From an uncultured Acidimicrobiaceae bacterium (GTDB taxonomy: Bacteria; Actinomycetota; Acidimicrobiia; Acidimicrobiales; SZUA-35), in the NCBI GenBank assembly GCA_947259095.1, contig CAMYLA010000013.1:62001-126000 (forward strand): 64,000 nucleotides of DNA, in the 5' to 3' direction. Shown piece by piece: positions 8,736-16,765 of this stretch. The notes beneath the pieces were generated by a model. The model did no database searches. It was not told the origin of the DNA and saw nothing but the letters and a program-made list of their open reading frames with translations. Within the stretch, counting starts at the first letter, position 1, and each line of letters opens with the position of its first letter. Position numbers and translations under genes: made by a program.

Positions 8736-9934
8736 GTCCGAAGCCTCGTTGCCAGCTCGGTGATCATCGCCTCGGCGGCCGGCAGGTCGGTTGGGGCGGT
8801 GTAGAGCTCGGCTCGGGCCCGGTCCAGCAACTCGGCCAGCTCGAGGTCCTCGGCCCGACCCAGCGCGGCGATCTTGGCCGAGTAGGCCCGAAGCCGGCCA
8901 CGGAGCTCATTGCGGGCCTCCAGCGGGGCTCGGTTGGCGTCGGCCGCCCGCAGGAGCTGGGTCTCGAGCTTGCGGGCCGAGTTCAACCAGGCATCGAGCA
9001 GGCTGCGTTTCTGGGTCCAGGCGCTGGTCGCCGCCTTGTCGAGCAGATCGTCGAGCCGCTGGGCCAGACCGTCGGGGCCATCGAGCAGGCTGGAATCGGG
9101 GAGGCGTACCAGGCCATCGGGTTCGACGATCTTGGTCATGGCCTCGACCCTGGCCGCCTCGGCCCTGGCCAACAGGACCCGCAACGAGGCCAGGAGCTCC
9201 TCGGTGGCGTTGAAATCGTCGTCGAGGTGGTCATGGCCGGTGCGCAGCGCCGACATCTGCTTGGCTGCGTTCGCCACCTGGAGATCGAGGTTCGATCCGT
9301 CCTGGATCGAAACGCTGCCGGGGTCGGAGACCAACCGCTCGGCCAGGTCGTCGGCCAGGGCCTTGGCCCGCCCGATCAGCGGCTCGATCACCGCCAGCTC
9401 GGCGGCCTCGGCGTCCAGCCGGTCCAGGGTGGCTCTGGCCGCCTCGACCCTTGGCAGCACCGACACCCACAACCGGTCGATCTCGGTCACCCCGACCCGG
9501 ACCGCTCCGTAGCGGCGACGGATCTCAGCCAGGATCTGCGACACCGAGTAGTTCCGGGTCGAGCCGTCGGCGGTGGTGACGGCCAGCCTCGGCTCCTCCA
9601 GCAGCCGACGGAGCTCAACCCCGTTCGAGCCGTTGGCGCCGTTGGCCTCGAAATGGGACCGGGCCACCCCCAGCTGGGCCGATGCGGCGTCGATGAACAC
9701 CCACAGGTCCCGTGCGTCACGGGCCGCCGCGGCGTACTTGCGGGCGGTCTCGCCGGTTGGTGCTGCGTCGTTCAGCAACAGGAACGACGGTGAGCCCTCG
9801 ATCTCGGCGATCCCGTTGCGCAAGCCGTCCAACGAGACTTCGAAGTGCTCGAGCGCCCCGACGACATCGGTTCCGATGGCGCGACCGGTCGATCGATCGG
9901 GGGACGCCGGGCCTTGTGATGAATAGGACGTCAC
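8732..9934 (-). CDS. Helical protein of unknown function in the PknG operon
   Basis: A 400-residue, charged, alanine- and leucine-rich protein without signal peptide or membrane segment. Several stretches (about 150-220, 240-275 and 310-395) look like amphipathic or coiled-coil helices. I do not recognise a named family. It is the first gene of the minus-strand kinase cluster and overlaps the kinase start as ATGA, so translational coupling with PknG is likely. It is transcribed divergently from the GlnX-like gene across 81 bases, where promoters for both directions must sit. It could be an adaptor that links the membrane sensor to the kinase; this is inference from position only. Confidence 0.75.
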   Translation of the reverse strand: MTSYSSQGPASPDRSTGRAIGTDVVGALEHFEVSLDGLRNGIAEIEGSPSFLLLNDAAPTGETARKYAAAARDARDLWVFIDAASAQLGVARSHFEANGANGSNGVELRRLLEEPRLAVTTADGSTRNYSVSQILAEIRRRYGAVRVGVTEIDRLWVSVLPRVEAARATLDRLDAEAAELAVIEPLIGRAKALADDLAERLVSDPGSVSIQDGSNLDLQVANAAKQMSALRTGHDHLDDDFNATEELLASLRVLLARAEAARVEAMTKIVEPDGLVRLPDSSLLDGPDGLAQRLDDLLDKAATSAWTQKRSLLDAWLNSARKLETQLLRAADANRAPLEARNELRGRLRAYSAKIAALGRAEDLELAELLDRARAELYTAPTDLPAAEAMITELATRLRT

Positions 9935-10015
9935 TGTCGTTTGAGCCTACTGGCCGGGTCGGCCGGTCACAGCCCGCCCGCAACCCCACCGAGGCGGCAC
10001 TAGTGTGGATCCGTC
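9935..10015. promoter_or_regulatory. Divergent promoter region of the kinase and GlnX-like operons
   Basis: These 81 bases separate two divergent start codons, 9934 on the minus strand and 10016 on the plus strand, so promoters for the kinase cluster and the sensor/binding-protein pair must lie here or just inside the genes. I see no clear operator palindrome. Confidence 0.4.
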
Positions 10016-11353
10016 ATGAGTGCGGTCCGACAACCCCCGTTACCTCCTCCGGAGATCGTCGCCCCCGGGGCGGCGGTCACCGAGCTGAAGGCCAGGGGCT
10101 TCCGGCGACCGGTTTCGCCGACGCCGACCCGCGGCACCCCGGGGTTTCTCCGTCGGTGGAACGTGATCCTGCTGGTGTTGGTTGCGGCGTTCGCCGTCGT
10201 CGGCTCGATCGCCAGCCTGGTGATGAGATCGGCCTCGCAGACAACGGCCGACAACACCGCGCCGGCGCTGATCGGCATCCAGGATCTGTTCGCCAGCGTG
10301 GCCGAGGCCAACACCGCGGCCACCGCCGCCTACCTGTCGACCAGGACCACCGGCACCGAGGACCGGGTCAACCGCAACCTCTACCAGGACGCGATCCGCC
10401 GGGCCAGCGCCCAGACCGAAGAGGTGTCGGCCACGATCGGCTCGGACCGACAGGCCCACGATGCGTTGAAGGCGATCGGCATCGCACTGAACGAGTACAG
10501 CGGGCGGATCGAGGCGGCCCGGATCGCCAACGAGAACCAGCTGCCCGAAGCCGACGGCATCCTCCGGGAAGCCCTTCGGGTGGTCCAGGACGACGTCGGC
10601 ACCGCGGTCGACACCGTCAATCAGCGGGGCCAGTCCCAACTGGCGAGCGAAAGAACCGAGGGCCGAATCCCGACCTGGGTGGCGGTGGCCCTGGGCGTCG
10701 TCACGCTGCTGGCGCTGTTGAAGGTCCAGGTCGGGCTGTTGCAGCGGACGAACCGCATTCTCAATCCGCTCCTGGCGCTGGCCACCCTGCTCATCGCCGC
10801 CGTGGTCGGCTACCTCGTCGTCGGACCCGTCGTTCGGGGCCAGACCCTGGACAACGCCTCGACCGGCGGCTACGACGCCATCGCCACCACCTCGCAGATC
10901 CAGACCGCGGCGTTCAACCTCCAGTCGCAGTTGAGCCTGCACCTGCTGGAGGGCACCGGGGGCGATCTCGAGCCGCTGTACGCCGAGGTCGATGTCACGA
11001 TCGATCGGCTGGCGGCCGGAGCCGACTCGCCCCGGGAGGAGGCCGCCGCCACCACCCTGGCGATCCGCTGGGACCGGTACCAGGAGGCGGCCCGGCTCAT
11101 CGAGTCGTTGAAGAACGGCGGCGACACCGAGGCCGCGGTCGCACTGTTCCAGGGCGAAGGGCTCTCATCGTTCAACGGCCTCAACACCGCCATCGAGAGT
11201 GCGCTCTCCGACAACCGCACACAATTCCTGACCGGCGTGAACGACGCCGCCGATGCGGTTGGCACCACCCCATACCTCACGATCGTCCTCCCGGTTCTGG
11301 CCGCCCTGGCCATCATGTTGGCCATCCAGCGGCGACTGGGGGAATACCGATGA
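10016..11353 (+). CDS. GlnX-like four-helix membrane sensor protein
   Basis: A 445-residue membrane protein with helices at about 48-70, 219-240, 250-272 and 420-438. Two similarly sized, helix-rich loops (about 71-218 and 273-419) would both face outside, while short segments and the N-terminal 47 residues stay in the cytoplasm. This topology, the size and the position next to pknG match mycobacterial GlnX, which with the lipoprotein GlnH senses amino acids outside the cell and controls PknG. The downstream gene, overlapping as ATGA, encodes a binding lipoprotein, again as in glnX-glnH-pknG. The difference is that this pair is transcribed divergently from the kinase operon. The call rests on topology and context, not a residue-level match. 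Confidence 0.75.
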   Translation: MSAVRQPPLPPPEIVAPGAAVTELKARGFRRPVSPTPTRGTPGFLRRWNVILLVLVAAFAVVGSIASLVMRSASQTTADNTAPALIGIQDLFASVAEANTAATAAYLSTRTTGTEDRVNRNLYQDAIRRASAQTEEVSATIGSDRQAHDALKAIGIALNEYSGRIEAARIANENQLPEADGILREALRVVQDDVGTAVDTVNQRGQSQLASERTEGRIPTWVAVALGVVTLLALLKVQVGLLQRTNRILNPLLALATLLIAAVVGYLVVGPVVRGQTLDNASTGGYDAIATTSQIQTAAFNLQSQLSLHLLEGTGGDLEPLYAEVDVTIDRLAAGADSPREEAAATTLAIRWDRYQEAARLIESLKNGGDTEAAVALFQGEGLSSFNGLNTAIESALSDNRTQFLTGVNDAADAVGTTPYLTIVLPVLAALAIMLAIQRRLGEYR

Positions 11354-12516
11354 GCCCCCGTCGGATCAGCGGGCCGGCCCCGACGGCCATCGGCCGGCGA
11401 CAGTTCCTCCTCGGGCTCGGCGCAGTCGGCCTGGCCGCCTGCGCCACCGGCGGTCAGGCACCGGACTTCGACCTCGGCGGCCGCGGCCGGCTGCGGATGC
11501 TCAACTGGCCCGACTACATCGATGTCGATGACGAAGGCAACCCGTTCTACACCGGCGGCACCCTGGCCGACGTGGCGGCGATCGAGGCCGTCACGGTGGA
11601 CTACGAGCCCTCCTACACCGACAACAGCTCCGGTTTCGACCTCATCGTCGCCTCCTCGGTGCAGACACAACCGCCGCAGTACGACATCGTCGTCCCCACC
11701 AACTGGCGGGCGGCCCAGATGATCGCCAACGGGTGGGCCGAGCCGTTGCCGATCGAGATCATCGACAACCACGTCAATATCGACCCGGCATTCCTGACCA
11801 ACGCCTGGGATCGAGGCTGTCGATACCAGATGCCGTGGCAGGCCGGGATCACCGGCATCGCCTACGATCCGGCCGCCACCGACCGCCCGTTGACCTCGGT
11901 CAACGATCTGTTCGACCGGTCGCTGGCCGGGCGGGTGGGATTCATCGGCGAGATGCGGGAAGGGGTCGGCCTGGCGATGCTGGCAAACGGCGACGACCCC
12001 AGCCGGCCGACAAAGGCCACCGCCGAGGCCGGCTTCGACAGGATCGCCGATGCCGAGGCCGCCGGTCAGGTCGGTGCCTTCACCTTCGAGGACTTCGCCC
12101 CGAAGCTGGCCAGCGGTGAACTGGCGGCGGCGATGGCGTGGTCCGGCGACGTTGCCATCCTCCAGGCCCAACGGCCGGATATCGAGTTCGTGGTCCCCGA
12201 GGAGGGGGCCATCCAGTGGTTCGACACGATGGTCATCCCCACCGGTTCGGCAAACGTCGCCGCCGCGGGGGCGTTCATGAACTTCGTCTACGACCCGGCC
12301 AATGCGGCCAGGATCACCGAGTGGGTCCAGTACATCTCCCCGGTCATCGGGGTTCAGGACGAGCTGGCCCGGCTGGGCGGTGCGGCCGCCGAGCTGGCCC
12401 GGAGCCAGGTGTTGTTCCCAGATGCCGCCACCAGAGCGAGGTTGTTCACCTGGGGCGGCCTCGATCAGGCCGACGAGGACGACCTCGACGCCCGCTACGC
12501 CGCCCTTGTGGGCTGA
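11350..12516 (+). CDS. PotD-like extracytoplasmic binding lipoprotein (in the GlnH position)
   Basis: A 388-residue binding protein. The N-terminus has a twin-arginine motif (RRQFLLGLG at 16-24) and a lipobox ending at C31, so it is a probable Tat-exported lipoprotein. The mature start LRMLNWPDYID, and later PWQAGITGIAYDP and GEMREGVGLAMLANG, are typical of spermidine/putrescine-binding PotD/PotF proteins (SBP_bac_8 type). Usually this family feeds an ABC importer, but no permease or ATPase gene is nearby. The ATG overlaps the stop of the GlnX-like gene, so it is more likely the ligand-sensing partner of that protein. Mycobacterial GlnH belongs to a different, amino-acid-binding family. A polyamine-like ligand is therefore plausible, but unproven. 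Confidence 0.87.
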   Translation: MSPRRISGPAPTAIGRRQFLLGLGAVGLAACATGGQAPDFDLGGRGRLRMLNWPDYIDVDDEGNPFYTGGTLADVAAIEAVTVDYEPSYTDNSSGFDLIVASSVQTQPPQYDIVVPTNWRAAQMIANGWAEPLPIEIIDNHVNIDPAFLTNAWDRGCRYQMPWQAGITGIAYDPAATDRPLTSVNDLFDRSLAGRVGFIGEMREGVGLAMLANGDDPSRPTKATAEAGFDRIADAEAAGQVGAFTFEDFAPKLASGELAAAMAWSGDVAILQAQRPDIEFVVPEEGAIQWFDTMVIPTGSANVAAAGAFMNFVYDPANAARITEWVQYISPVIGVQDELARLGGAAAELARSQVLFPDAATRARLFTWGGLDQADEDDLDARYAALVG

Positions 12517-12549
12517 GGGGCCGAAGGCCCGGGGAGGACTGCGTTCGCC

Positions 12550-13911
12550 ATGATGCACGACTACACCGACGACACCGACGAGCTGGCGGACCGGATCGTG
12601 GAGTTCGCCCGCTGGCGGACGAGGCTCGACCCGATTCCCCTCGGTCAAGCCAGAACCGAAGAGGAACTGCAGCAGCTGGTCGGTGCGACGGTCACCACAG
12701 ACGGGGTCGGCGGCCATCGGGCCCTCGAGCTGTTCCGTGACGTACTGGCGCCGTCGTGCCTGTCGGTCGATTACACCAAGTACCTGTCGTTCGTTCCCGC
12801 CGCTCCCACCGAGGCGGCGGTGCTCTTCGACCTGGTGGTCGGTGCGTTCTCGATCTACGGCGGCTCGTGGATCGAGGGCTCCGGCGCCGCCTTCGCCGAG
12901 AACGAGGCCTTGCGCTGGCTGTCCGACCTGTGCGGCCTCGATCGGCGGGCCGGTGGGGTGTTCGTCTCCGGGGGCACCATCGGCAACCTGTCGGCCCTGG
13001 TCGGAGCCCGGGGGGCGGCCAAGGCCAGGCTCGATGCGGCCGGCAGACCCCGGCCCGATCGCTGGGCGTTCCTGGTGTCGAAGACCGCCCACTCCTCCAT
13101 CCCGTCGGCCACCGCGGTCATGGACGCCGATGCCATTGCGGTCGACACCGACGAGGACCGCCGCCTCACCGGCCCGGCGGTCGAGGCCGCCCTCGACGAG
13201 CACGGCGATCGGATCGCCGGCGTCGTCGCCACCGCCGGGACGACCAACCTGGGGGTGATCGACGACCTCCGGGCGGTTGGCCAGGTCTGTCACGATCGAG
13301 ACGTGTTCTTCCATGTCGATGCGGCCTACGGTGGCGGCGCCCTGGCGGCACCGTCGGCCCGCCCGATGTTCGACGGCATCGAACTGGCCGACTCGGTGAT
13401 CATCGATCCCCACAAGTGGCTGTTCGCCCCGTTCGACTGTTGCGCCCTGCTCTGGCGTGACCCAGACCAGGCCAGGGCCGTCCACGCCCAACACGCCGGG
13501 TACCTGGAGTTCCTCGATGCCTACGGCGACTGGAATCCCAGCGACTTCGCCATTCACCTGACAAGGCGTTCCCGCGGGCTGCCGTTCTGGTTCTCCCTGG
13601 CCACCTATGGCACCGAGGCCTACGCCGAGGCGGTGCAGGTCACCCTCGACCTGGCGGTCGAAGCCGGTCGCCGGATCGACGCCGCCGAGCATCTCCGGCT
13701 GGTGTGGGAACCACAGCTCAGCGTGGTGGTGTTCGAACGAATCGGCTGGGACGCAGCCCGGTACCAGACCTGGACCGAGTCGATGATGGACGACGGCTCG
13801 GCCTTCGTGGTCCCCAGCCGACACGACGATCAACCGGTGTTCCGATTCTGTTTCGTCAACCCCAAGACCACCGTCGCCCAGATCGACGAGATCATCGACG
13901 CCCTCCGGTGA
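12550..13911 (+). CDS. Pyridoxal-dependent group II amino-acid decarboxylase
   Basis: A 453-residue PLP enzyme of the aromatic-amino-acid/glutamate decarboxylase group. Landmarks are SGGTIGNLSAL near residue 140, VDAAYGGGAL with the cofactor aspartate, and SVIIDPHKWLFAPFDC with the Schiff-base lysine, then a C-terminal small domain. It removes the carboxyl group of an amino acid to give an amine. The substrate (aromatic, aspartate-like or glutamate-like) cannot be read from sequence alone. The start ATG follows GGGAGG-like bases 14 upstream, and the gene sits 33 bases after the PotD-like gene. That closeness hints at a shared transcript and a possible link between an amine ligand and amine production, which is speculative. 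Confidence 0.9.
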   Translation: MMHDYTDDTDELADRIVEFARWRTRLDPIPLGQARTEEELQQLVGATVTTDGVGGHRALELFRDVLAPSCLSVDYTKYLSFVPAAPTEAAVLFDLVVGAFSIYGGSWIEGSGAAFAENEALRWLSDLCGLDRRAGGVFVSGGTIGNLSALVGARGAAKARLDAAGRPRPDRWAFLVSKTAHSSIPSATAVMDADAIAVDTDEDRRLTGPAVEAALDEHGDRIAGVVATAGTTNLGVIDDLRAVGQVCHDRDVFFHVDAAYGGGALAAPSARPMFDGIELADSVIIDPHKWLFAPFDCCALLWRDPDQARAVHAQHAGYLEFLDAYGDWNPSDFAIHLTRRSRGLPFWFSLATYGTEAYAEAVQVTLDLAVEAGRRIDAAEHLRLVWEPQLSVVVFERIGWDAARYQTWTESMMDDGSAFVVPSRHDDQPVFRFCFVNPKTTVAQIDEIIDALR

Positions 13912-13961
13912 CGCCCGGCCGCTCTGGCTCCCAACCCGGCCCGCCGGTACGGTGTCGGTGA

Positions 13962-15095
13962 ATGGACGAATCCACCGAACCGGTCGGAGGGGCCGGCGAT
14001 CCCGCCCGATCGCTGTTGGAACACAACGGCATTGATCGCTCGTGGCTCACCGAGACCCTCAACCGCGCCGGGTTCGACGGCCGGTTGTCGGCGGTGGGGG
14101 CAACGCTGGTCGGCACCGGCCAGGTTGGCGAGAACGTCCGCTGCGGTCTCACCTGGGACGGCGACGAACCCGGACCCACCGCCGGCGCCGGTGGCGACCG
14201 CCCCGATTCGGTCATCATCAAGCTGGCATCGTCGAACGCCGCCAGCCGGGCTGCAGCCGAGGCAACGAGAACCTACATCCGCGAGGTCGGCTTCTACCGT
14301 GATCTGGCCGATTCGGTGGCGATCAGGGTTCCCACCGTGCACCACGTTTCGGAGGATCGGGCGGCCAACCGGTTCGTGTTGGTCATGGAAGACATCAGCC
14401 CGGCCGAGGCCGGCGATCAACTCACCGGCGCCAGCCCGGCGCAGGCCGAGCTGGCGGTGGAGGCGGCGGCCGACCTGCACGGCTCGACCTGGCACCGGAC
14501 CGACCTGGCCGACTTCGACTGGATCGATGAGATCTCCGAGGAGAAGATCGGCGAGCGGGTGCAACTGTTCCACCTGGTCTATCCCGGCTTTGTCGACCGG
14601 TACCGCCACCGACTCGATCCGGAGACCCTGGCCTTCGGCCAGTGGCTGGCCGATCGGTTCGAGCGGTGGATCGCGGCCCGACCCGAGCCGCAGTGCCTGG
14701 TCCACGGCGACTTCCGGCTCGACAATCTGCTGTTCGGCCTCGGTGACCCTGCGCCCCCGCTCACCACCGTCGACTGGCAGACGGTCAGCCGTGGTGGGGC
14801 CCTCAGCGACGTGGCCTACCTGCTCAGCGGGAGCCTGGACCGGGCCGCTCTGCGAAGCTCCGAGACGGAGCTGCTGGCCACCTACCGGCGGCGGCTGGCC
14901 GGCTACGGCGTGGTCGTAACCGCCGACCAGGCCTGGTCGGCATACCGGCTGGCGGCGCCGGCCGGCTACGTCATGGCGGTGATCGCCTCCCAGATCGTCG
15001 GCCAGACCGATCGAGGTGACGACATGTTCATGGTCATGGCCGGTGGCTCGGCCGCGATGTCGATCGACCTCGACACCGCCTCCCTGGTCGACTGA
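13962..15095 (+). CDS. Phosphotransferase of the APH/ecdysteroid-kinase-like family
   Basis: A 377-residue protein kinase-like enzyme that probably phosphorylates a small alcohol or sugar with ATP. The nucleotide-binding lysine is in VIIKLASS, a FVLVMEDISPAEAGDQ hinge follows, and the catalytic loop is LVHGDFRLDNLLF with the Asp and Asn, then TTVDWQTVS in place of the DFG-type metal-binding aspartate. This arrangement is common to aminoglycoside phosphotransferase (APH) and the DUF1679/ecdysteroid kinase group, many of which have nothing to do with antibiotics. It lies 50 bases after the decarboxylase and 13 before a P450, all on one strand. Substrate unknown. Confidence 0.85.
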   Translation: MDESTEPVGGAGDPARSLLEHNGIDRSWLTETLNRAGFDGRLSAVGATLVGTGQVGENVRCGLTWDGDEPGPTAGAGGDRPDSVIIKLASSNAASRAAAEATRTYIREVGFYRDLADSVAIRVPTVHHVSEDRAANRFVLVMEDISPAEAGDQLTGASPAQAELAVEAAADLHGSTWHRTDLADFDWIDEISEEKIGERVQLFHLVYPGFVDRYRHRLDPETLAFGQWLADRFERWIAARPEPQCLVHGDFRLDNLLFGLGDPAPPLTTVDWQTVSRGGALSDVAYLLSGSLDRAALRSSETELLATYRRRLAGYGVVVTADQAWSAYRLAAPAGYVMAVIASQIVGQTDRGDDMFMVMAGGSAAMSIDLDTASLVD

Positions 15096-15108
15096 CCGCG
15101 GGCAGACG

Positions 15109-16212
15109 ATGGCGGCTTCCGGCGGCGGCAACCCGGCCAGGCACTCTCCGGTGGGCGGCGCCATCGATCGGGCGGACCTGGAGGGCGATCCCCATCCGGC
15201 GCTCGACGCCCTCAGGCGGGCCGAGCCGGTGTCGTGGATCCCGGCAATCGACGGCTGGCTGATCACCGACCGAGACCTCGTGATCGCCGCCATGCGCGAC
15301 CCGGCAACCTTCACCGTGGACGACCCTCGGTTCTCCACCGGGCTGGTGGTCGGACCGAGCATGCTGTCACTGGAGGGAAGCCGGCAGCGACGCCACCGCC
15401 GCCCCTTCGTCCCACCGTTTCGGCCCGCTGCGGTACAGGCGGCCCAGGGCGACGAGATCCGCGGTCATGCCCGCCGCCTGGTCGAGGGGCTACGACCCGC
15501 AGGCCGGGCCGAGCTTCGCACCGAGCTGGCGGGGCCGCTGGGCCGGCGGATCGAACGAACCGTCCGACCCTCAACGGCTGGATCCTCCGGACCCCGGCCG
15601 CTCCTCGGCGCCATCGCCGACTCGGCCGACCTGACCCATGACGAGCTCTGTTCCAACGTCGCGGTGCTGATGTTCGGGGCGGTGGAAACGTCGGAGGCGA
15701 TGACGGCAAACGCCCTGTTCCACCTGCTGTCCCATCCCGACCAGCTGGCCGCACTCCGGCGGGACCGGTCGCTGCTCGGCAATGCCATCGACGAGTCGCT
15801 CCGGCTGGAACCGGCTGCGGCGGTGGTCGACCGGTACGCCACCGCCGATGTTCGCTTTGGCCGGCCCGGGGCCGAGCAGTCGATCAGGAGGGGCGATCTG
15901 GTCCGGCTCTCGTTGACCGCGGCGAACCACGACCCCTCGACCTACGTCGACCCACACCGGTTCGATATACGCCGCCCAAACGCCGCCGGCCACCTGGCCT
16001 TCGTCCAGGGCCCCCATGCCTGCATCGGGATCCACATGGCCAAGCTGGAGACCGCAGCCGGTTTGCAGGCGGTACTCGACCTCCTCCCCGGCATCACCGC
16101 CGACGACCCGGCCCTGGCCCGGCCGACCGGTCTCATCTTCCGGAAACCGGACCGGCTCGACGCAACCTGGCCTGCGGGGGCGGTGGCTGCTACATCATGC
16201 CCTGACGGCTGA
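15109..16212 (+). CDS. Short cytochrome P450 lacking the F/G-helix region
   Basis: A P450 of only 367 residues against about 400 usual. The haem loop FVQGPHACIG, the ExxR motif in DESLRLE, the PHRFDIRRP segment and an I-helix of the form FGAVETSEAMT are intact. Between GPLGRRIERTV (about residue 145) and DSADLTHDELC (about 175) there are about 30 residues where roughly 80-90 are expected. The E to G helices that cover the substrate pocket are therefore shortened or missing, without a frame break. It could be a degenerate enzyme, a divergent member with a very open active site, or the product of an in-frame deletion. It overlaps the convergent gene by 23 bases at the 3' end. Confidence 0.82.
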   Translation: MAASGGGNPARHSPVGGAIDRADLEGDPHPALDALRRAEPVSWIPAIDGWLITDRDLVIAAMRDPATFTVDDPRFSTGLVVGPSMLSLEGSRQRRHRRPFVPPFRPAAVQAAQGDEIRGHARRLVEGLRPAGRAELRTELAGPLGRRIERTVRPSTAGSSGPRPLLGAIADSADLTHDELCSNVAVLMFGAVETSEAMTANALFHLLSHPDQLAALRRDRSLLGNAIDESLRLEPAAAVVDRYATADVRFGRPGAEQSIRRGDLVRLSLTAANHDPSTYVDPHRFDIRRPNAAGHLAFVQGPHACIGIHMAKLETAAGLQAVLDLLPGITADDPALARPTGLIFRKPDRLDATWPAGAVAATSCPDG

Positions 16213-16765
16213 CGTTTCGCTGGCTCACCTCATCAAGCTCACCCCGGCGGATCACATAGGACACCACCCGGTCCACCGAGTGCCGGCCGCCCCTGGCCTT
16301 GCCGGAAACCACGTCGAGCTCCATCCCCTCCAGGGCCGGGACCAGGGCCACCGCCCGGAACCCGTTGCGCTCGCCGGGGATTGAGCGCTTGTCCTCACGG
16401 ATGAGTTCGTGGCTGTCCCAGACCCAGATGTCGTTGACATTGACGAATCGGCAGACATGGCTGGCCCGGCTCGACCAGATCAGCCCTCCTGGACACACCA
16501 CCACCGTGGCCTCGATCCATGGCAGGGTGGCCAACCCGTCGTTGCCGAAACCGGTTTCGAAGGCCTGAGCGATGATCTCGTCGAGGTCCCCCCGGGCCAC
16601 CGCACGGCTGCTCTGCTCCTGGGAAACGGCGTCACCGAGGTTGGCCAGCTGGGCGTCGTCGAGCTTGGCGACCACCCGCCCGACCTCGTCGGGCTCGATC
16701 AGCAGCTTGGCCGCAGCGTTGATCCGCCGTGTCGACGCCGGAGCGTCGGCGATTCGGTTGGACAC
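16190..16765 (-). CDS. Conserved-looking protein of unknown function downstream of meaB
   Basis: A 191-residue protein that I do not recognise. The N-terminal 70 residues look helical and charged. The middle reads like a beta-rich fold (LPWIEATVVVCPGG, FVNVNDIWVWDSHELI) and the end is basic with many arginines. There is no signal or membrane segment. Its GTG start overlaps the last base of the meaB stop codon, so it is coupled to the mutase operon. Its tail runs 23 bases into the convergent P450. A role linked to mutase or CoA metabolism is suggested only by position. Confidence 0.7.
   Translation of the reverse strand: MSNRIADAPASTRRINAAAKLLIEPDEVGRVVAKLDDAQLANLGDAVSQEQSSRAVARGDLDEIIAQAFETGFGNDGLATLPWIEATVVVCPGGLIWSSRASHVCRFVNVNDIWVWDSHELIREDKRSIPGERNGFRAVALVPALEGMELDVVSGKARGGRHSVDRVVSYVIRRGELDEVSQRNVSRQGMM

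Noticed and set aside
10870-13833. A 987-codon open frame on the minus strand opposite the GlnX-like, PotD-like and decarboxylase genes
   Set aside because: It is a consequence of high GC and biased codon use. The residues are Gly/Arg/Asp/Val-rich without family motifs, while the plus strand has three genes with clear domains and coupled starts.
13962-15095. Aminoglycoside resistance gene
   Set aside because: Only the general APH-fold motifs are present; the wider family has many metabolic kinases and nothing here indicates antibiotic inactivation.
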